Below are positions 19,327 to 28,863 of a DNA stretch of 64,000 bases, piece by piece (the first letter of the stretch is position 1; each line of letters starts with the position of its first letter). The DNA is from Ruegeria atlantica (lineage in GTDB: Bacteria; Pseudomonadota; Alphaproteobacteria; Rhodobacterales; Rhodobacteraceae): contig NZ_WQCG01000002.1 in the NCBI RefSeq assembly GCF_013032505.1, forward strand, positions 372,001 to 436,000, read 5' to 3'. The position numbers and the translations under genes were made by a program. Below the pieces are notes generated by a model that was not told where the DNA came from, did not search any database, and saw nothing but the letters and a program-made list of their open reading frames with translations.

Positions 19327-21024
19327 ATGGAACCGCGTGGATTTGTCGGTCGTATCTCGGCACCGCATTTTGACATCCCGCTTTGGGTTGCCTCCCTGAC
19401 TATGAATATTCTGTCTTTGCTGATGCCGATATCCATCCTGCTGATATTCGACCGTGTCATTCCGTTCCAGTCTAACGAAACCCTTCGTATTTTGACCGTT
19501 GTGCTGGTGATCGGTGCAGGCATGGAGTTGTTGTTGCGGCACTGCCGCGCCGTCCTCTTGACGACCACGGCCGAAGGGGCAGCCATTTGGAACTATCGCC
19601 GCTTTTTGACCAAAGTGTTGAACGCGAATTCTCTGGCCTTCTCGCGCGAGCCTGTGAGCAATTATTCCGAACGCTACGCAGCTATTGGCCAGTTACGGGA
19701 CTACCATTCAGGGCAGGGGCAAACGCTTTCGATTGATCTTCCGTTTACGGTCTTGTTCGCAATTCTGATCGCGTTAATCGGGGGGTGGGTGGTCTTGGTG
19801 CCGCTGGCTGCATTCTGCGTTGTTATCGTCTTTGCAACTGTTATGAAGCGGGGGCAGTGGGCTCTGTTTAAGCGCCGCAAATCCCTGGATACACGCCGGT
19901 ACGCATTTTTGTCTGAGATCTTGTCTGACATGCCCACGGTCAAGGCAAATCGGATGGAGCCACAAATGGCCCGCCGCTTTGAACTCCTTGAGGATCAGAC
20001 CGTCGATATCAGCAGAAAATTGATTCAATTCGCAGGTTTTTCGCAAAGCTTCGGAGCCATTTTTTCTCAGATGGCTGTCGCTGCAATGGGATTGGTGGGG
20101 GCCTATCTGGTGATCATCGACCTGATCGGTGTCGCCGAATTGGCCGCCTGCATGTTGTTGAATGGCCGGATTATCCAACCTCTGACCAAACTCATGATGA
20201 TTTGGGTTCAGTCCGAAAACTCAAGCCTTTCAAGGGCACGTCTGACCGAAATGGAGAAGATTGAAACTGGTCAATGCGCGAGACTTTACAACTATCAAAT
20301 GGGTCAGATCAAAGCGTCCGGTATGTCCATGCATCGGGCGAAAGAAGAAGGCTTTGCTCCAGTAAGCTTTCAGGTGGACCAAGGACAGGGCGTATTGATC
20401 GAACCCGAAGCAAGCTGGATGGCCGAAGCGTTCTTTGACGCATTGACGGGGCAACGTGAGCCTGATGAGGGTGGGTTGTTCATTGATGACGCGCCAGCCT
20501 CGCAGCTGATTGGATGGCGCGGGCACGACGCGCTGGTCGCGTTGGAAACCGACCCTGCGATCCTGTCGGGGACAATTCTTGAAAACATCAGCGCCTTCGG
20601 CGACGCAGCCACGGTTGATCGTGCCAAACAGGTTGCCGTCGCACTTGGGTTAGAGAACCGGATTCACCGCTTGCCCATGGGCTATGCGACCCTACTCAAC
20701 ACCGGAACCGGCTTTGAGGCCGATCCAGTGAACCGGCACCTCATAGCATTGACACGAGCCTTGGCACTGCAGCCGCGGGTGCTTTTGATGAATGAACCGA
20801 CAGCGGTTCTTGATACCAAGGAGCGTCAGGCGTTAGCTGATTACCTCCAATCTGTTTCACCCAGACCCACGATACTTATGGCCAGCCCGGACCCTCGGTT
20901 GAGGCAGCTAACGGACAAGTGCGTTCGCCTGCGTACTTCAAACGCCCTGGATTTGGCAGCGTGGGCAGTGGACGCAAATCTTGAACGCGCGGCGGCGGTG
21001 GCTTGGAAAAGAGGTGCCGCATGA
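19327..21024 (+). CDS. Type I secretion ABC membrane protein with degenerate ATPase domain (subunit 1)
   Basis: 565 residues from the ATG at 19327, which has AAGGGGGTGAG before it (a GTG at 19315 is the alternative). The N-terminal ~310 residues are a six-helix ABC exporter membrane domain. The C-terminal domain keeps the fold but not the motifs. Where the Walker A loop should be there is LIEPEASWMAE, with Met365 in place of the invariant Lys. The LSGGQ signature is absent (FEADPVNRHL). Walker B is LLMNEPTAVLD with Asp changed to Asn489 but Glu490 kept. The switch His is Pro521. It should therefore bind or hydrolyse ATP poorly if at all. It is co-transcribed with a second ABC protein and an HlyD-like adaptor. 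Confidence 0.8.
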   Translation: MEPRGFVGRISAPHFDIPLWVASLTMNILSLLMPISILLIFDRVIPFQSNETLRILTVVLVIGAGMELLLRHCRAVLLTTTAEGAAIWNYRRFLTKVLNANSLAFSREPVSNYSERYAAIGQLRDYHSGQGQTLSIDLPFTVLFAILIALIGGWVVLVPLAAFCVVIVFATVMKRGQWALFKRRKSLDTRRYAFLSEILSDMPTVKANRMEPQMARRFELLEDQTVDISRKLIQFAGFSQSFGAIFSQMAVAAMGLVGAYLVIIDLIGVAELAACMLLNGRIIQPLTKLMMIWVQSENSSLSRARLTEMEKIETGQCARLYNYQMGQIKASGMSMHRAKEEGFAPVSFQVDQGQGVLIEPEASWMAEAFFDALTGQREPDEGGLFIDDAPASQLIGWRGHDALVALETDPAILSGTILENISAFGDAATVDRAKQVAVALGLENRIHRLPMGYATLLNTGTGFEADPVNRHLIALTRALALQPRVLLMNEPTAVLDTKERQALADYLQSVSPRPTILMASPDPRLRQLTDKCVRLRTSNALDLAAWAVDANLERAAAVAWKRGAA

Positions 21025-23114
21025 CCGTAATGAATACTCAGATGGCAAGCGGCTTGCTGTTTAAGCTGTTATTGACTGGTGGCTGGCGCAATACTGAAGA
21101 CAGACTGCTTGAGGCGTTTCCGCACACCCTGGATCAACTCCGTCCGGGCGACATTTTTGAGACGCTGGATAACCTCGATATTCCTTACACGCAGATCAGA
21201 TGTCGTGAACACGAGATCACCAACCACGAATGCCCGGCGTTGATCATACCGGACAATGGTGCATGCTACCTGGCGTTTAGCCAGTCAGGCGAAACACTGC
21301 AGATCAGCGACGATCAGAACCCGGATCTGAGGCACCTCCGGCCTCGCCGTCAATGGTGCACGGTTATCCGGATCGACCGTTTCACGCATCACCGAGCTGG
21401 CCGACGGTTCACGACTGTTCGCTCTGCCTTTGCAGAGTTGGGCCCGATGTTTCCCTGGCTATTCACCGCCTCATTGCTGTCAAACATTCTAGGGCTTATG
21501 GCGCCCCTGTTGATCATGGGTATCTATGAGTGGGTGATCCCGTCAGGTTCCGTCAGTTTGTTAATGTCTTTGATGATCGGTGTCGTGATCGTCGGGGCGT
21601 CGGACCTGTGTTTTCGCCATGCACGCACGCGAGCGCTCGCATATGTAGGCTGGCGTGGCGAGAGGCAATTGATGATTGCGCTGTTTCGCAAGCTGATGTC
21701 TCTACCGCTGAGCCAACTCCGGAAGGCGGATGTAAATCAACAGCTATCGCGCTTTCGCCAATTTGAATCTTTGCGCGATGCGTTCACCGGGCAGATTATG
21801 ACGACCCTTCTGGATCTTCCCTTCGTGGTGATCTTCTTTGCGGTTCTTGCATATCTCGCACCACAGGTCGGGCTGCTGACACTCGGGTTGGCTGCGACAT
21901 TGGTCTTACTCGGCGCAGTTATCATCCCGCACCAAAAACGGCTGGATCAAAAAGCGGCCGACGCCGGCGCGGCAAGCCAGTCAGCCGTTCAGGACGCTAT
22001 TGTGCATCAGCGTGCCATTGCCGGTCTTGGTATGCAAAAGCAATGGCTGCATCATTGTATGCCTCTTGCAGAGCGAGCAGAAGCAGCAGCGCGCCGTAGC
22101 CGTCAATTTCAGGCGCTTGCGCAGTCATTGGCTCAGTCAGTTACGGCACTTGCCACGATGGGGGCCATAATCTTGTGCGCGCATGGCGCATTGCGCGGGG
22201 ATATCAGCTTTGGAGCGTTAATTGCCTCGATTGCCTTGGTGTCCAAAATTCTCGCGCCAATTCAGTCTCTGTACTCCAGCTGCCCCCAGTTGCTGTCATT
22301 CCGAAACAGTCGACTTCAGGCAGACCGGGTCCTTGATCTTGGCGAAGAGATCGAGGTGGGGCTGGAGCCAACGCACCAAAAGACGCTTAGTGGCGCGATT
22401 GCATTTTCTTCAGTCACTTACCGGCCAGACCCATTGAATGCGCCAGTCCTTTCGCAGGCCAGTTTCAATTGTGACCCAGGCGAAGTGGTTTTGATCATGG
22501 GAAGCGATGCGGCCGGTCGTACTGCCGTGCTGGATCTGATCGACGGGTTCTATTCACCTTTGGCCGGTACGATTGAACATGACGGCATCGACATTCGCCA
22601 GATAGCTCGGGACGAGTTGCGGAAAACCATATCTTACGCGACCTACGACACTTCTTTGTTCTACGGCACCGTTGCCCAGAATTTTCGACTGGCTTCACCG
22701 TCTCTTACTGACGACAGCATAATGAGTGCTTTGGCTGATATGAATTTGTTGGATGACCAAAGCCTTCTGCCAAAAGGCATTGACACCCGGCTAACGGATG
22801 TTGATTTGGCGCAGATGCCTTCGGCAACGTTGAAGTCACTAGCCCTTGCACGCAGTATGGCGCGCCCTTCCTCGATCTATTTGTTTTCTGAGCCAACCAA
22901 CGGTCTGTCTAACCATCGCCGGGTGTGTTTCAAAAATTGGATCCGCACGCAGCAGGGGCGTAGTACTGTGGTCATCGCTTCTGCTGATCGTTCCTTCATG
23001 CAAATAGCTGACCGGTTCATCTTTCTGAATGGCGACAGGGTCGTCGTGAACAGCACAGGTGATGCCGGTCGCAAGAAACTTCAGGTCGTATTGAAAACGC
23101 TTGGGAGGGCATAG
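21021..23114 (+). CDS. Type I secretion ABC membrane protein with degenerate ATPase domain (subunit 2)
   Basis: About 697 residues from ATG 21021, which overlaps subunit 1 by ATGA and has AAGAGGTG in front. Residues 1-130 look like the C39-peptidase-like domain of HlyB-type exporters and show no catalytic Cys-His set. Six membrane helices follow (about 140-430). The nucleotide-binding domain is again altered: Walker A is GSDAAGRT (Lys to Arg500), the Q-loop reads SYATYDT without Gln, LSGGQ is replaced by LAQMPSATLK, Walker B is IYLFSEPT (Asp to Ser623, Glu624 kept), and the switch His is Ala655. It most likely pairs with subunit 1 as a heterodimer. With both partners degenerate, the energy source for export is unclear. 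Confidence 0.8.
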   Translation: MTVMNTQMASGLLFKLLLTGGWRNTEDRLLEAFPHTLDQLRPGDIFETLDNLDIPYTQIRCREHEITNHECPALIIPDNGACYLAFSQSGETLQISDDQNPDLRHLRPRRQWCTVIRIDRFTHHRAGRRFTTVRSAFAELGPMFPWLFTASLLSNILGLMAPLLIMGIYEWVIPSGSVSLLMSLMIGVVIVGASDLCFRHARTRALAYVGWRGERQLMIALFRKLMSLPLSQLRKADVNQQLSRFRQFESLRDAFTGQIMTTLLDLPFVVIFFAVLAYLAPQVGLLTLGLAATLVLLGAVIIPHQKRLDQKAADAGAASQSAVQDAIVHQRAIAGLGMQKQWLHHCMPLAERAEAAARRSRQFQALAQSLAQSVTALATMGAIILCAHGALRGDISFGALIASIALVSKILAPIQSLYSSCPQLLSFRNSRLQADRVLDLGEEIEVGLEPTHQKTLSGAIAFSSVTYRPDPLNAPVLSQASFNCDPGEVVLIMGSDAAGRTAVLDLIDGFYSPLAGTIEHDGIDIRQIARDELRKTISYATYDTSLFYGTVAQNFRLASPSLTDDSIMSALADMNLLDDQSLLPKGIDTRLTDVDLAQMPSATLKSLALARSMARPSSIYLFSEPTNGLSNHRRVCFKNWIRTQQGRSTVVIASADRSFMQIADRFIFLNGDRVVVNSTGDAGRKKLQVVLKTLGRA

Positions 23115-24442
23115 TGGGCACAGCTTCTAAGAAAACTAGCGAATCCGGTCCGATGGGTCGCGCAAACTGGAGTCGTCGAATGAGGCGGCCCCGGTTTGCG
23201 GCATTCCTCTCGCTTGCGGTTTCGACCATGGTCGTGTGTCTTGTGGTTCTGGCGGGGCAAACTGCCGTTCCCCAAATCACCCGCGCCCCAGGGACTATCC
23301 TGCCTGTTGGCGCATATCCACAAATTGAAACGATGCCGGGCGGTATTGTCAGAGCCGTTCATGTCCGCGATGGCCAGTTGGTTGAGGCCGGGGATTTGCT
23401 GGTTGAGCTGCACCACCCGGATCTGACTCGGGAAAGGGATGTCACATCGGGCCAGCTTGCCGCGGTTAAGCGAGACTTGGACACAGCGTCCGCTGTATTG
23501 GCGGTATTGGATCGGGAGGCTGTACCTGAAAGGTCGGAGATAGATGCGCTTAATGGCAAGGGCCTGGTCGCCGCTGCTGCAAGGCTGAAACTTTACGCGG
23601 AAAGCCAACGCATTCAGTCGGCATCGATCGAACAGCAAGAAAAAACATTGGATCTTCTGGCACGGGCCGCGCATTTCGCTCAGGATCGTGTCCGAAAGAA
23701 AGAAGAGATTCTGGAAAGATACGCGCAACTGCGGGCGCAAGGTTTAAAGTCTCTGAGCGATTTCCTTGAGGAAGAGGATGAAGTGGATGTGGTGCGCGCA
23801 GCGGCTTCTGACGCTCAGGTCCGTCTGGCGGAAGCCCAGAGTGCGCTGATGTTAACACGCGCAGCCAAAGCCGAAGAAACACTTGCCCTGCGAGATGAGC
23901 TGCTGACCCGTCGGGCCGAACTTGAGCAAAAGCGTGCGGAATTAGAAGTTTCACTGGATGTCGTGAACTCAAAATTGGCTGCATTGCGTATTTCGGCCCC
24001 GGCACGTGGAATTGTTCAGGCAATAACGTATCCAAACCCGGGGGAAGTCATAGCGCCCGGCGAGGTGATCTTTGAAATTTTGCCGACTCGCCAGGCCTTG
24101 ATCGTTGAAGCACGTATCGCAAATTCCGAGATTGGCCATGTTGAGGTTGATCAGCCGGCTTCAGTAAGCGTAGACACGTTCGATGCGCGTCGTTTCGGAA
24201 AGGTCGAAGGACGCCTGCTATCCATCTACCCTGTGGCTCAGACGGATGAACAAAACGGTGAAACCTATTTCAGAGCTTCGTTTGAGCTGACCGAAGCGAA
24301 GGTCGGCACGGGTCCGTGGGAGCGTCCGCTTCAGGCCGGGATGACTGTTGTTGCAGAGATGACAACGGGCGAACAGACACTACTATCCTACCTGTTTAAA
24401 CCGATTCAGATGACAATGGAACGCGCATTCAGTGAACGCTAG
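23114..24442 (+). CDS. HlyD-family periplasmic adaptor of type I secretion
   Basis: 442 residues starting at a GTG that shares one base with the previous stop; GGGAGGG precedes it. One N-terminal membrane helix (about 36-55), then the first lipoyl half (PGGIVRAVHVRDGQLVEAGDLLVEL), a long helical hairpin (about 110-285, rich in Ala/Glu/Arg), the second lipoyl half (ISAPARGIVQAITYPNPGEVI) and a beta-barrel with the HlyD end TTGEQTLLSYLFKPI. This is the membrane-fusion protein of a type I exporter. No outer-membrane TolC gene is in the cluster, so a shared TolC elsewhere is assumed. Confidence 0.9.
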   Translation: MGTASKKTSESGPMGRANWSRRMRRPRFAAFLSLAVSTMVVCLVVLAGQTAVPQITRAPGTILPVGAYPQIETMPGGIVRAVHVRDGQLVEAGDLLVELHHPDLTRERDVTSGQLAAVKRDLDTASAVLAVLDREAVPERSEIDALNGKGLVAAAARLKLYAESQRIQSASIEQQEKTLDLLARAAHFAQDRVRKKEEILERYAQLRAQGLKSLSDFLEEEDEVDVVRAAASDAQVRLAEAQSALMLTRAAKAEETLALRDELLTRRAELEQKRAELEVSLDVVNSKLAALRISAPARGIVQAITYPNPGEVIAPGEVIFEILPTRQALIVEARIANSEIGHVEVDQPASVSVDTFDARRFGKVEGRLLSIYPVAQTDEQNGETYFRASFELTEAKVGTGPWERPLQAGMTVVAEMTTGEQTLLSYLFKPIQMTMERAFSER

Positions 24443-24515
24443 CTTGCGCCTAAGGAGCGATCTCACACCATCCCTTCTGCAGCAATCGCGGAACCATCCC
24501 CGTGCATTCGAATAG

Positions 24516-26408
24516 TCAGTACAGCAGATTGAGCATGAGGAGAGACACAACAAGAAACAAAATGGTCATAACCCCGCCTGAGCGCACGAAGTCCATCACC
24601 TTGTACCCTGCAGGACCCATGATCAGGGCGTTTACCTGATGAGTTGGGATAATGAAGCTGTTCGAGGTTGATATGGCTACCGTCAAAGCAAAGACAGCTG
24701 GATTACCGCCAGCTGCCACTGCAATTGAAACGGCCAATGGCACTAGCAGAACGGTGGCGCCGACATTGGACATCACCAACGAAAATGCTGTCGCCAAAAC
24801 CGCAACTCCTGCCTGAAGGGACCAGATCGGCCATCCATCCAGAATGATCATGATTTGCTGCGCGATCCACGCTGCCGTGCCGGTATTCTGAACGGCCTGA
24901 CCTAATGGAATAAGACATGCGAGCAGAAAGACCGTATTCCACCCAACGGCGCGGTAGGCTTCGTCAACGCTCAGCACTCGAGACAACATCATTCCCGCAG
25001 CTCCCGTCAAAAGGCAGAGAGAGAGGCGAATGTCGGTGAACAGGATCATCGACAGGGAAATGGCAAAAAACGCCAGCGCCCAACCGACCTTTTGTGGGCG
25101 AAGCTCGTCTTGGGGGAAGTCGGTGGTCACAACCACAAAGTCGGGGTCGCGCTTGATCCGCATCAGGTTGTCCCAGCGGGTATGGGCGACCAACATGTCG
25201 CCTGCGTGGAACTCCTCAAGCCCGATTTGAGTGGACTCGTGCGTGTCGGATTCGACATGGCTGAGCGTTTCTTCTCCGCGATGGATGGCAAGCAACGACA
25301 TGCCATATGTCTTGCGAAACAGAAGCTCACGAGGGCATTTTCCAATCAGCTTGCTGTCCGGTGTCACAACGACTTCGGCGATTCCGGCATTGGTTGGAGC
25401 GAACTCTTCGACAAAAATGTCGAGCTCTGGAAGAACGGTCAGCCCGTATTTGTCGGCGAATTCTTCAACGACCCAACGCCGGCCGATAATCGCCAACCGA
25501 CACGGTGCTGCAATTTCAGCCGTCAAGACCTGAACCATCGAGGTCTTTCCGCGATAGAATGTGGAGATGATGTACAGGTGGTTTTCGTGGTTTATGTCAG
25601 CCAATATCTGCCCAACCAACGGGCTTTCGGCTGGCACAATTACTTCAAAAACATCCGCTTTCAGGCCATAGACCCGTTGCAGATACTCCTGTGTTCCCTG
25701 TCCTGTTCCCGTGTTCTCGGATCCCTCATCACCCGGTAAAACCCAACGACCGAGCAGAAGAAAATAGGCGATACCGGTCAGAATCAGAACAACCCCGATC
25801 GGCGTTACAGAGAACAGGCCAAATTGCGCCATTTGTTGACTTTCGGGCAGGCCGTTGTTTGCAGTCTGGATCAGATCGTTCAACAGAATAAGCGGCGAAG
25901 AACCGACCATCGTCATTGTGCCACCAAGGATGGCGCAGAACCCCATAGGCATCAGCAAGCGCGACAGCGGGATGCCTGACCGAGAGGATATTCGACTGAC
26001 GACCGGAAGGAACAGGGCGGCGGCCCCAACGTTTTGCATGAACGAGGAAATAACACCGACAGTGCCCGAAATAATGGGCAGCACACGTTTCTCTGATGTA
26101 CCGCCGTACTTCAGAATAACGGCGGCTACTTTGTTCATTATGCCGGTCTTGTCGAGGCCCGCGCCAACAATCATGACGGCGATAATCGATATCACCGCGT
26201 TGGATGCGAAACCATCAAAAAGGTGCGGCACGTTGGCGAGGTTTTCGAGCCCAGGCACGTAACTGAGCAGGCCGATAATGACCAATACAAGTATGGCAGA
26301 AAGGTCAATTCTAACGATTTCAGATACAAAGAGAAAAACGGTGAAAGCAAGAAGGGCGCAAACGACACCCATCTCAAAATTAAAGGCCACCTGTTCCACA
26401 AACGTCAC
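24516..26408 (-). CDS. SLC13/DASS-type anion transporter with two TrkA-C domains
   Basis: 630 residues: about six N-terminal membrane helices, two central soluble TrkA-C (RCK_C) domains (about 245-400), and a second membrane half. Typical family motifs are MQNVGAAALFLPV and SNVGATVLLVPLAVSIAVA with SNSFIIPTHQVNALI near the end. Proteins with this layout are often annotated as sulfate, citrate or dicarboxylate carriers; the substrate cannot be read from the sequence. A GTG at 26408 is the longest start and has only a weak ribosome site; an ATG 12 codons later is possible. Downstream of queF on the same strand but separated by 174 bases. Confidence 0.85.
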   Translation of the reverse strand: MTFVEQVAFNFEMGVVCALLAFTVFLFVSEIVRIDLSAILVLVIIGLLSYVPGLENLANVPHLFDGFASNAVISIIAVMIVGAGLDKTGIMNKVAAVILKYGGTSEKRVLPIISGTVGVISSFMQNVGAAALFLPVVSRISSRSGIPLSRLLMPMGFCAILGGTMTMVGSSPLILLNDLIQTANNGLPESQQMAQFGLFSVTPIGVVLILTGIAYFLLLGRWVLPGDEGSENTGTGQGTQEYLQRVYGLKADVFEVIVPAESPLVGQILADINHENHLYIISTFYRGKTSMVQVLTAEIAAPCRLAIIGRRWVVEEFADKYGLTVLPELDIFVEEFAPTNAGIAEVVVTPDSKLIGKCPRELLFRKTYGMSLLAIHRGEETLSHVESDTHESTQIGLEEFHAGDMLVAHTRWDNLMRIKRDPDFVVVTTDFPQDELRPQKVGWALAFFAISLSMILFTDIRLSLCLLTGAAGMMLSRVLSVDEAYRAVGWNTVFLLACLIPLGQAVQNTGTAAWIAQQIMIILDGWPIWSLQAGVAVLATAFSLVMSNVGATVLLVPLAVSIAVAAGGNPAVFALTVAISTSNSFIIPTHQVNALIMGPAGYKVMDFVRSGGVMTILFLVVSLLMLNLLY

Positions 26409-26582
26409 CAGGAATATGTTCTTACATTAAAAGAACATCTAACCCATCGTAGAATGGTTGTCATGATGTTTCAAAATATTGAATGTAAGCGAAACAAAAT
26501 TACGAACACAGCGCAGGCGTTGCGTAAGGGCCTTTGATTGTTCAATCAGGCTTGGCCCTCACAAAATCACGTTTCGAGTGGG

Positions 26583-27047
26583 TTAACCACGCCCACGGTA
26601 AGGCGGTACACCTTGGTCTGGGATCCATACCCCTTCGGGCAGCGACCCAGTTTGCCAGAACACGTCGATCGGAATGCCTCCACGCGGATACCAGTAACCT
26701 CCGATGCGCAGCCACCTTGGTTCCAAAAACTCCTGCAGGCGGCGGGCAATCGAGATGGTGCAATCTTCGTGAAAGGCGCCGTGATTGCGGAATGAGCCGA
26801 GAAACAGTTTTAGCGCCTTGCTTTCCACCAACCAATGATCAGGTACGTAATCAATCACCAGATGGGCAAAATCCGGCTGGCCCGTCATCGGGCACAGCGA
26901 GGTAAACTCGGGTGCCGTAAAGCGCACGTTGTAGTCCACATCAGCCTGCGGGTTTTGTACGCGTTCCAGAACTGCCTGTTCCGGACTCGCTGGCATTTTG
27001 GTGTCTCCTCCCAACTGGGTGAGGTTGCTGTAGATACTATCAGTCAT
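26583..27047 (-). CDS. queF: NADPH-dependent 7-cyano-7-deazaguanine reductase
   Basis: 154 residues, the short unimodular QueF. The active-site Cys lies in [15 protein letters not shown] and the conserved acid in HGAFHEDC; the E(S/L)[13 protein letters not shown] stretch is the QueF signature. It reduces preQ0 to preQ1, the base inserted into tRNA on the way to queuosine. It is the last gene of the queCDEF operon, 15 bases after queE, and its product preQ1 is the ligand of the riboswitch found in front of queC. Confidence 0.95.
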   Translation of the reverse strand: MTDSIYSNLTQLGGDTKMPASPEQAVLERVQNPQADVDYNVRFTAPEFTSLCPMTGQPDFAHLVIDYVPDHWLVESKALKLFLGSFRNHGAFHEDCTISIARRLQEFLEPRWLRIGGYWYPRGGIPIDVFWQTGSLPEGVWIPDQGVPPYRGRG

Positions 27048-27062
27048 GTTATGCTCCTGCGG

Positions 27063-27764
27063 TCAGACGCCGCGTTTATTGCCCCAGATCATCACATGCA
27101 GCTGCGGCAGAATGCGGGGTGCGAACCACCCGGCATTTAGAGTCTTATCGATCAGCCATTCCATACGGCTGGTGGCTTTGGTCAAATCAACCGGGCTGGT
27201 CGGGTCGGTTTCCGGGTTGCCGGGTTGAAGGTAAAGGGGAAGGTCCGGATACCGGTTCGCAACGCTTTGCGCCCAGCAGAAATCCGTATCGTCAAAGATC
27301 ACGATCTTTAGGACAGTTTGCGCAGGGCGTACGTCGAGGCACGCCTCAAACGCGGTCCAATCCATATCCTCGCCACTGCTGGGCGGTTTTGGGCTGAGAA
27401 CCAGCATAGCGAGGTCGGCAAACCACGGCTTCGCGATCGAACCTTGGGTTTCGCACGCAAAGGCATAACCTTCAGACACTCCCTGCCGGATCAGGGGGCC
27501 AAAGTCCTGAATGGCAGGATTGCCACCAGACAAGGACACGGTCAGAGGCCGTCGACCTGATAAACGCTGGACCTCGGACCAAACAGCCTCGGTCTCCATC
27601 GGCGTCCAATCTTGGCGATAGGCGCTGTCGACGGCGTGCAGGCTGTCACACCAATTGCATCGGAAATCGCACCCCCCAGACCGTACAAACACTGTCGGTT
27701 GACCGATCAGCGCGCCTTCACCCTGCACTGTAGGGCCGAAAATCTCGGATATCCTTAACGTCAT
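27063..27764 (-). CDS. queE: 7-carboxy-7-deazaguanine synthase
   Basis: 233 residues from the ATG at 27764, which overlaps the queD stop by four bases; the frame is open further upstream but only inside queD. Radical-SAM motif CDFRCNWCD (CX3CX2C), preceded by [24 protein letters not shown] and followed by LSGGNPAIQ. It converts 6-carboxy-tetrahydropterin to 7-carboxy-7-deazaguanine. Confidence 0.95.
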   Translation of the reverse strand: MTLRISEIFGPTVQGEGALIGQPTVFVRSGGCDFRCNWCDSLHAVDSAYRQDWTPMETEAVWSEVQRLSGRRPLTVSLSGGNPAIQDFGPLIRQGVSEGYAFACETQGSIAKPWFADLAMLVLSPKPPSSGEDMDWTAFEACLDVRPAQTVLKIVIFDDTDFCWAQSVANRYPDLPLYLQPGNPETDPTSPVDLTKATSRMEWLIDKTLNAGWFAPRILPQLHVMIWGNKRGV

Positions 27765-28114
27765 GGGCGATACTCGGCCCAAGTCTTGGGCGTCTCGGAC
27801 ACTTTCACCGCCGCGGTTTCGGGCCAGCGGGCTGCACACCAGTCAAAGAAATGGCGCGCAAGGTTTTCGGCGGTCGAAACGACGTTCAGTACACTGTTCA
27901 GGTGCCGGTGGTCAAATTCGTCGTCGATATAGGTCTTAAGCGGTTTCAGCTCGTGGTAATCCCGCACGAACCCATCCGTGTTCAAATCACGCCCTGCCAA
28001 TTCGACCACGACAATATAGTTATGGCCGTGCATTCGGGCACATTGGTGATCATCAGGCAAGTGGGTCAGCTGATGTGAGGCGGAAAAGTGGAACTCTTTT
28101 GTTATCCGGTACAT
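27761..28114 (-). CDS. queD: 6-carboxy-5,6,7,8-tetrahydropterin synthase
   Basis: 117 residues. Zinc-binding and catalytic motifs of the PTPS/QueD family are present: [16 protein letters not shown] and DFDHRHLN-type [10 protein letters not shown]. It converts dihydroneopterin triphosphate to carboxytetrahydropterin, feeding QueE. Overlaps queC by one base and queE by four. Confidence 0.94.
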   Translation of the reverse strand: MYRITKEFHFSASHQLTHLPDDHQCARMHGHNYIVVVELAGRDLNTDGFVRDYHELKPLKTYIDDEFDHRHLNSVLNVVSTAENLARHFFDWCAARWPETAAVKVSETPKTWAEYRP

Positions 28115-28812
28115 CAGACACTTGCTCCTGCGATGGCTGATTTCCAGAACTCGCTGTCGTCGTATTTGGTTGGGTCCGGCACTCCGGCCAGCTCGAACGC
28201 CTCGCGCCGTTCAACGCATGTTCCGCATCGGCCGCAATGCTGGTCACCGCCTTTGTAGCAGGACCATGTCTGATCGAACGGAGTGTCCACGCGCGCGCCT
28301 TCTCGGACAATGTCGGCTTTGCTTCGGTGCACGAACGGCACATGCAGCGCGACCTCGGCATAGCCGTCCAGCGCTGCGCGTTGCATGGTGTCGAACGCAT
28401 CGGTGAATGTGGGGCGGCAATCGGGATAGATGAAGTGGTCCCCGCCATGTACGGCAGCAGCCACCGCATCATCCCCCTGCGCTGCTGCCACACCATAAGC
28501 GATGGTCAGCATGATCGCGTTGCGATTGGGAACAACCGTCACCTTCATCGTTTCTTCCGCGTAATGGCCATCAGGTACGTCCACGTCGTCGGTCAGGGCC
28601 GAACCCGTCAGCGATGCACCTACGGAACGCAGGTCAATCACGTGATGGGGCACGTCCAGCCGCTGCGCGCAAAGGGCAGCGAAGGTCAGTTCTTTGGTGT
28701 GGCGTTGGCCATAGTCGAAAGACACAAGCCGCGAGAGGTTTCCTTCCGCGGCCAGCACATGGGCAAGCGACACGGAATCCAGTCCGCCGGAGCAGACCAA
28801 TGTAGTTTTCAT
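28114..28812 (-). CDS. queC: 7-cyano-7-deazaguanine (preQ0) synthase
   Basis: 232 residues. The PP-loop SGGLDSVSLAH at the N-terminus and the C-terminal zinc site CYKGGDQHCGRCGTCVERREAF identify QueC, which makes preQ0 from 7-carboxy-7-deazaguanine, ammonia and ATP. It is the first gene of queCDEF. Its ribosome site (AAGGA) is the 3' part of a preQ1-I riboswitch, so translation should fall when preQ1 is plentiful. Confidence 0.95.
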   Translation of the reverse strand: MKTTLVCSGGLDSVSLAHVLAAEGNLSRLVSFDYGQRHTKELTFAALCAQRLDVPHHVIDLRSVGASLTGSALTDDVDVPDGHYAEETMKVTVVPNRNAIMLTIAYGVAAAQGDDAVAAAVHGGDHFIYPDCRPTFTDAFDTMQRAALDGYAEVALHVPFVHRSKADIVREGARVDTPFDQTWSCYKGGDQHCGRCGTCVERREAFELAGVPDPTKYDDSEFWKSAIAGASV

Positions 28813-28820
28813 GTTTTCAG

Positions 28821-28855
28821 TCCTTGTTTTGATAGCCGGGTAGGCTGCGACCGGC
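28821..28855 (-). promoter_or_regulatory. preQ1-I riboswitch controlling queC
   Basis: On the minus strand, GCCGG (28855-28851) and CCGGC (28839-28835) form stem P1. Between them is TCGCAG followed by CCTACC, and after P1 comes the A-rich tail TATCAAAACAAGGA. The GGTCGCAG loop and CAAAACAAGG tail match, nearly base for base, the structurally characterised Thermoanaerobacter tengcongensis preQ1-I aptamer. The tail includes the queC ribosome site, so pseudoknot formation on binding preQ1 would hide it. This fits feedback by the product of QueF. Confidence 0.88.
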
Positions 28856-28863
28856 GGGCTGGA

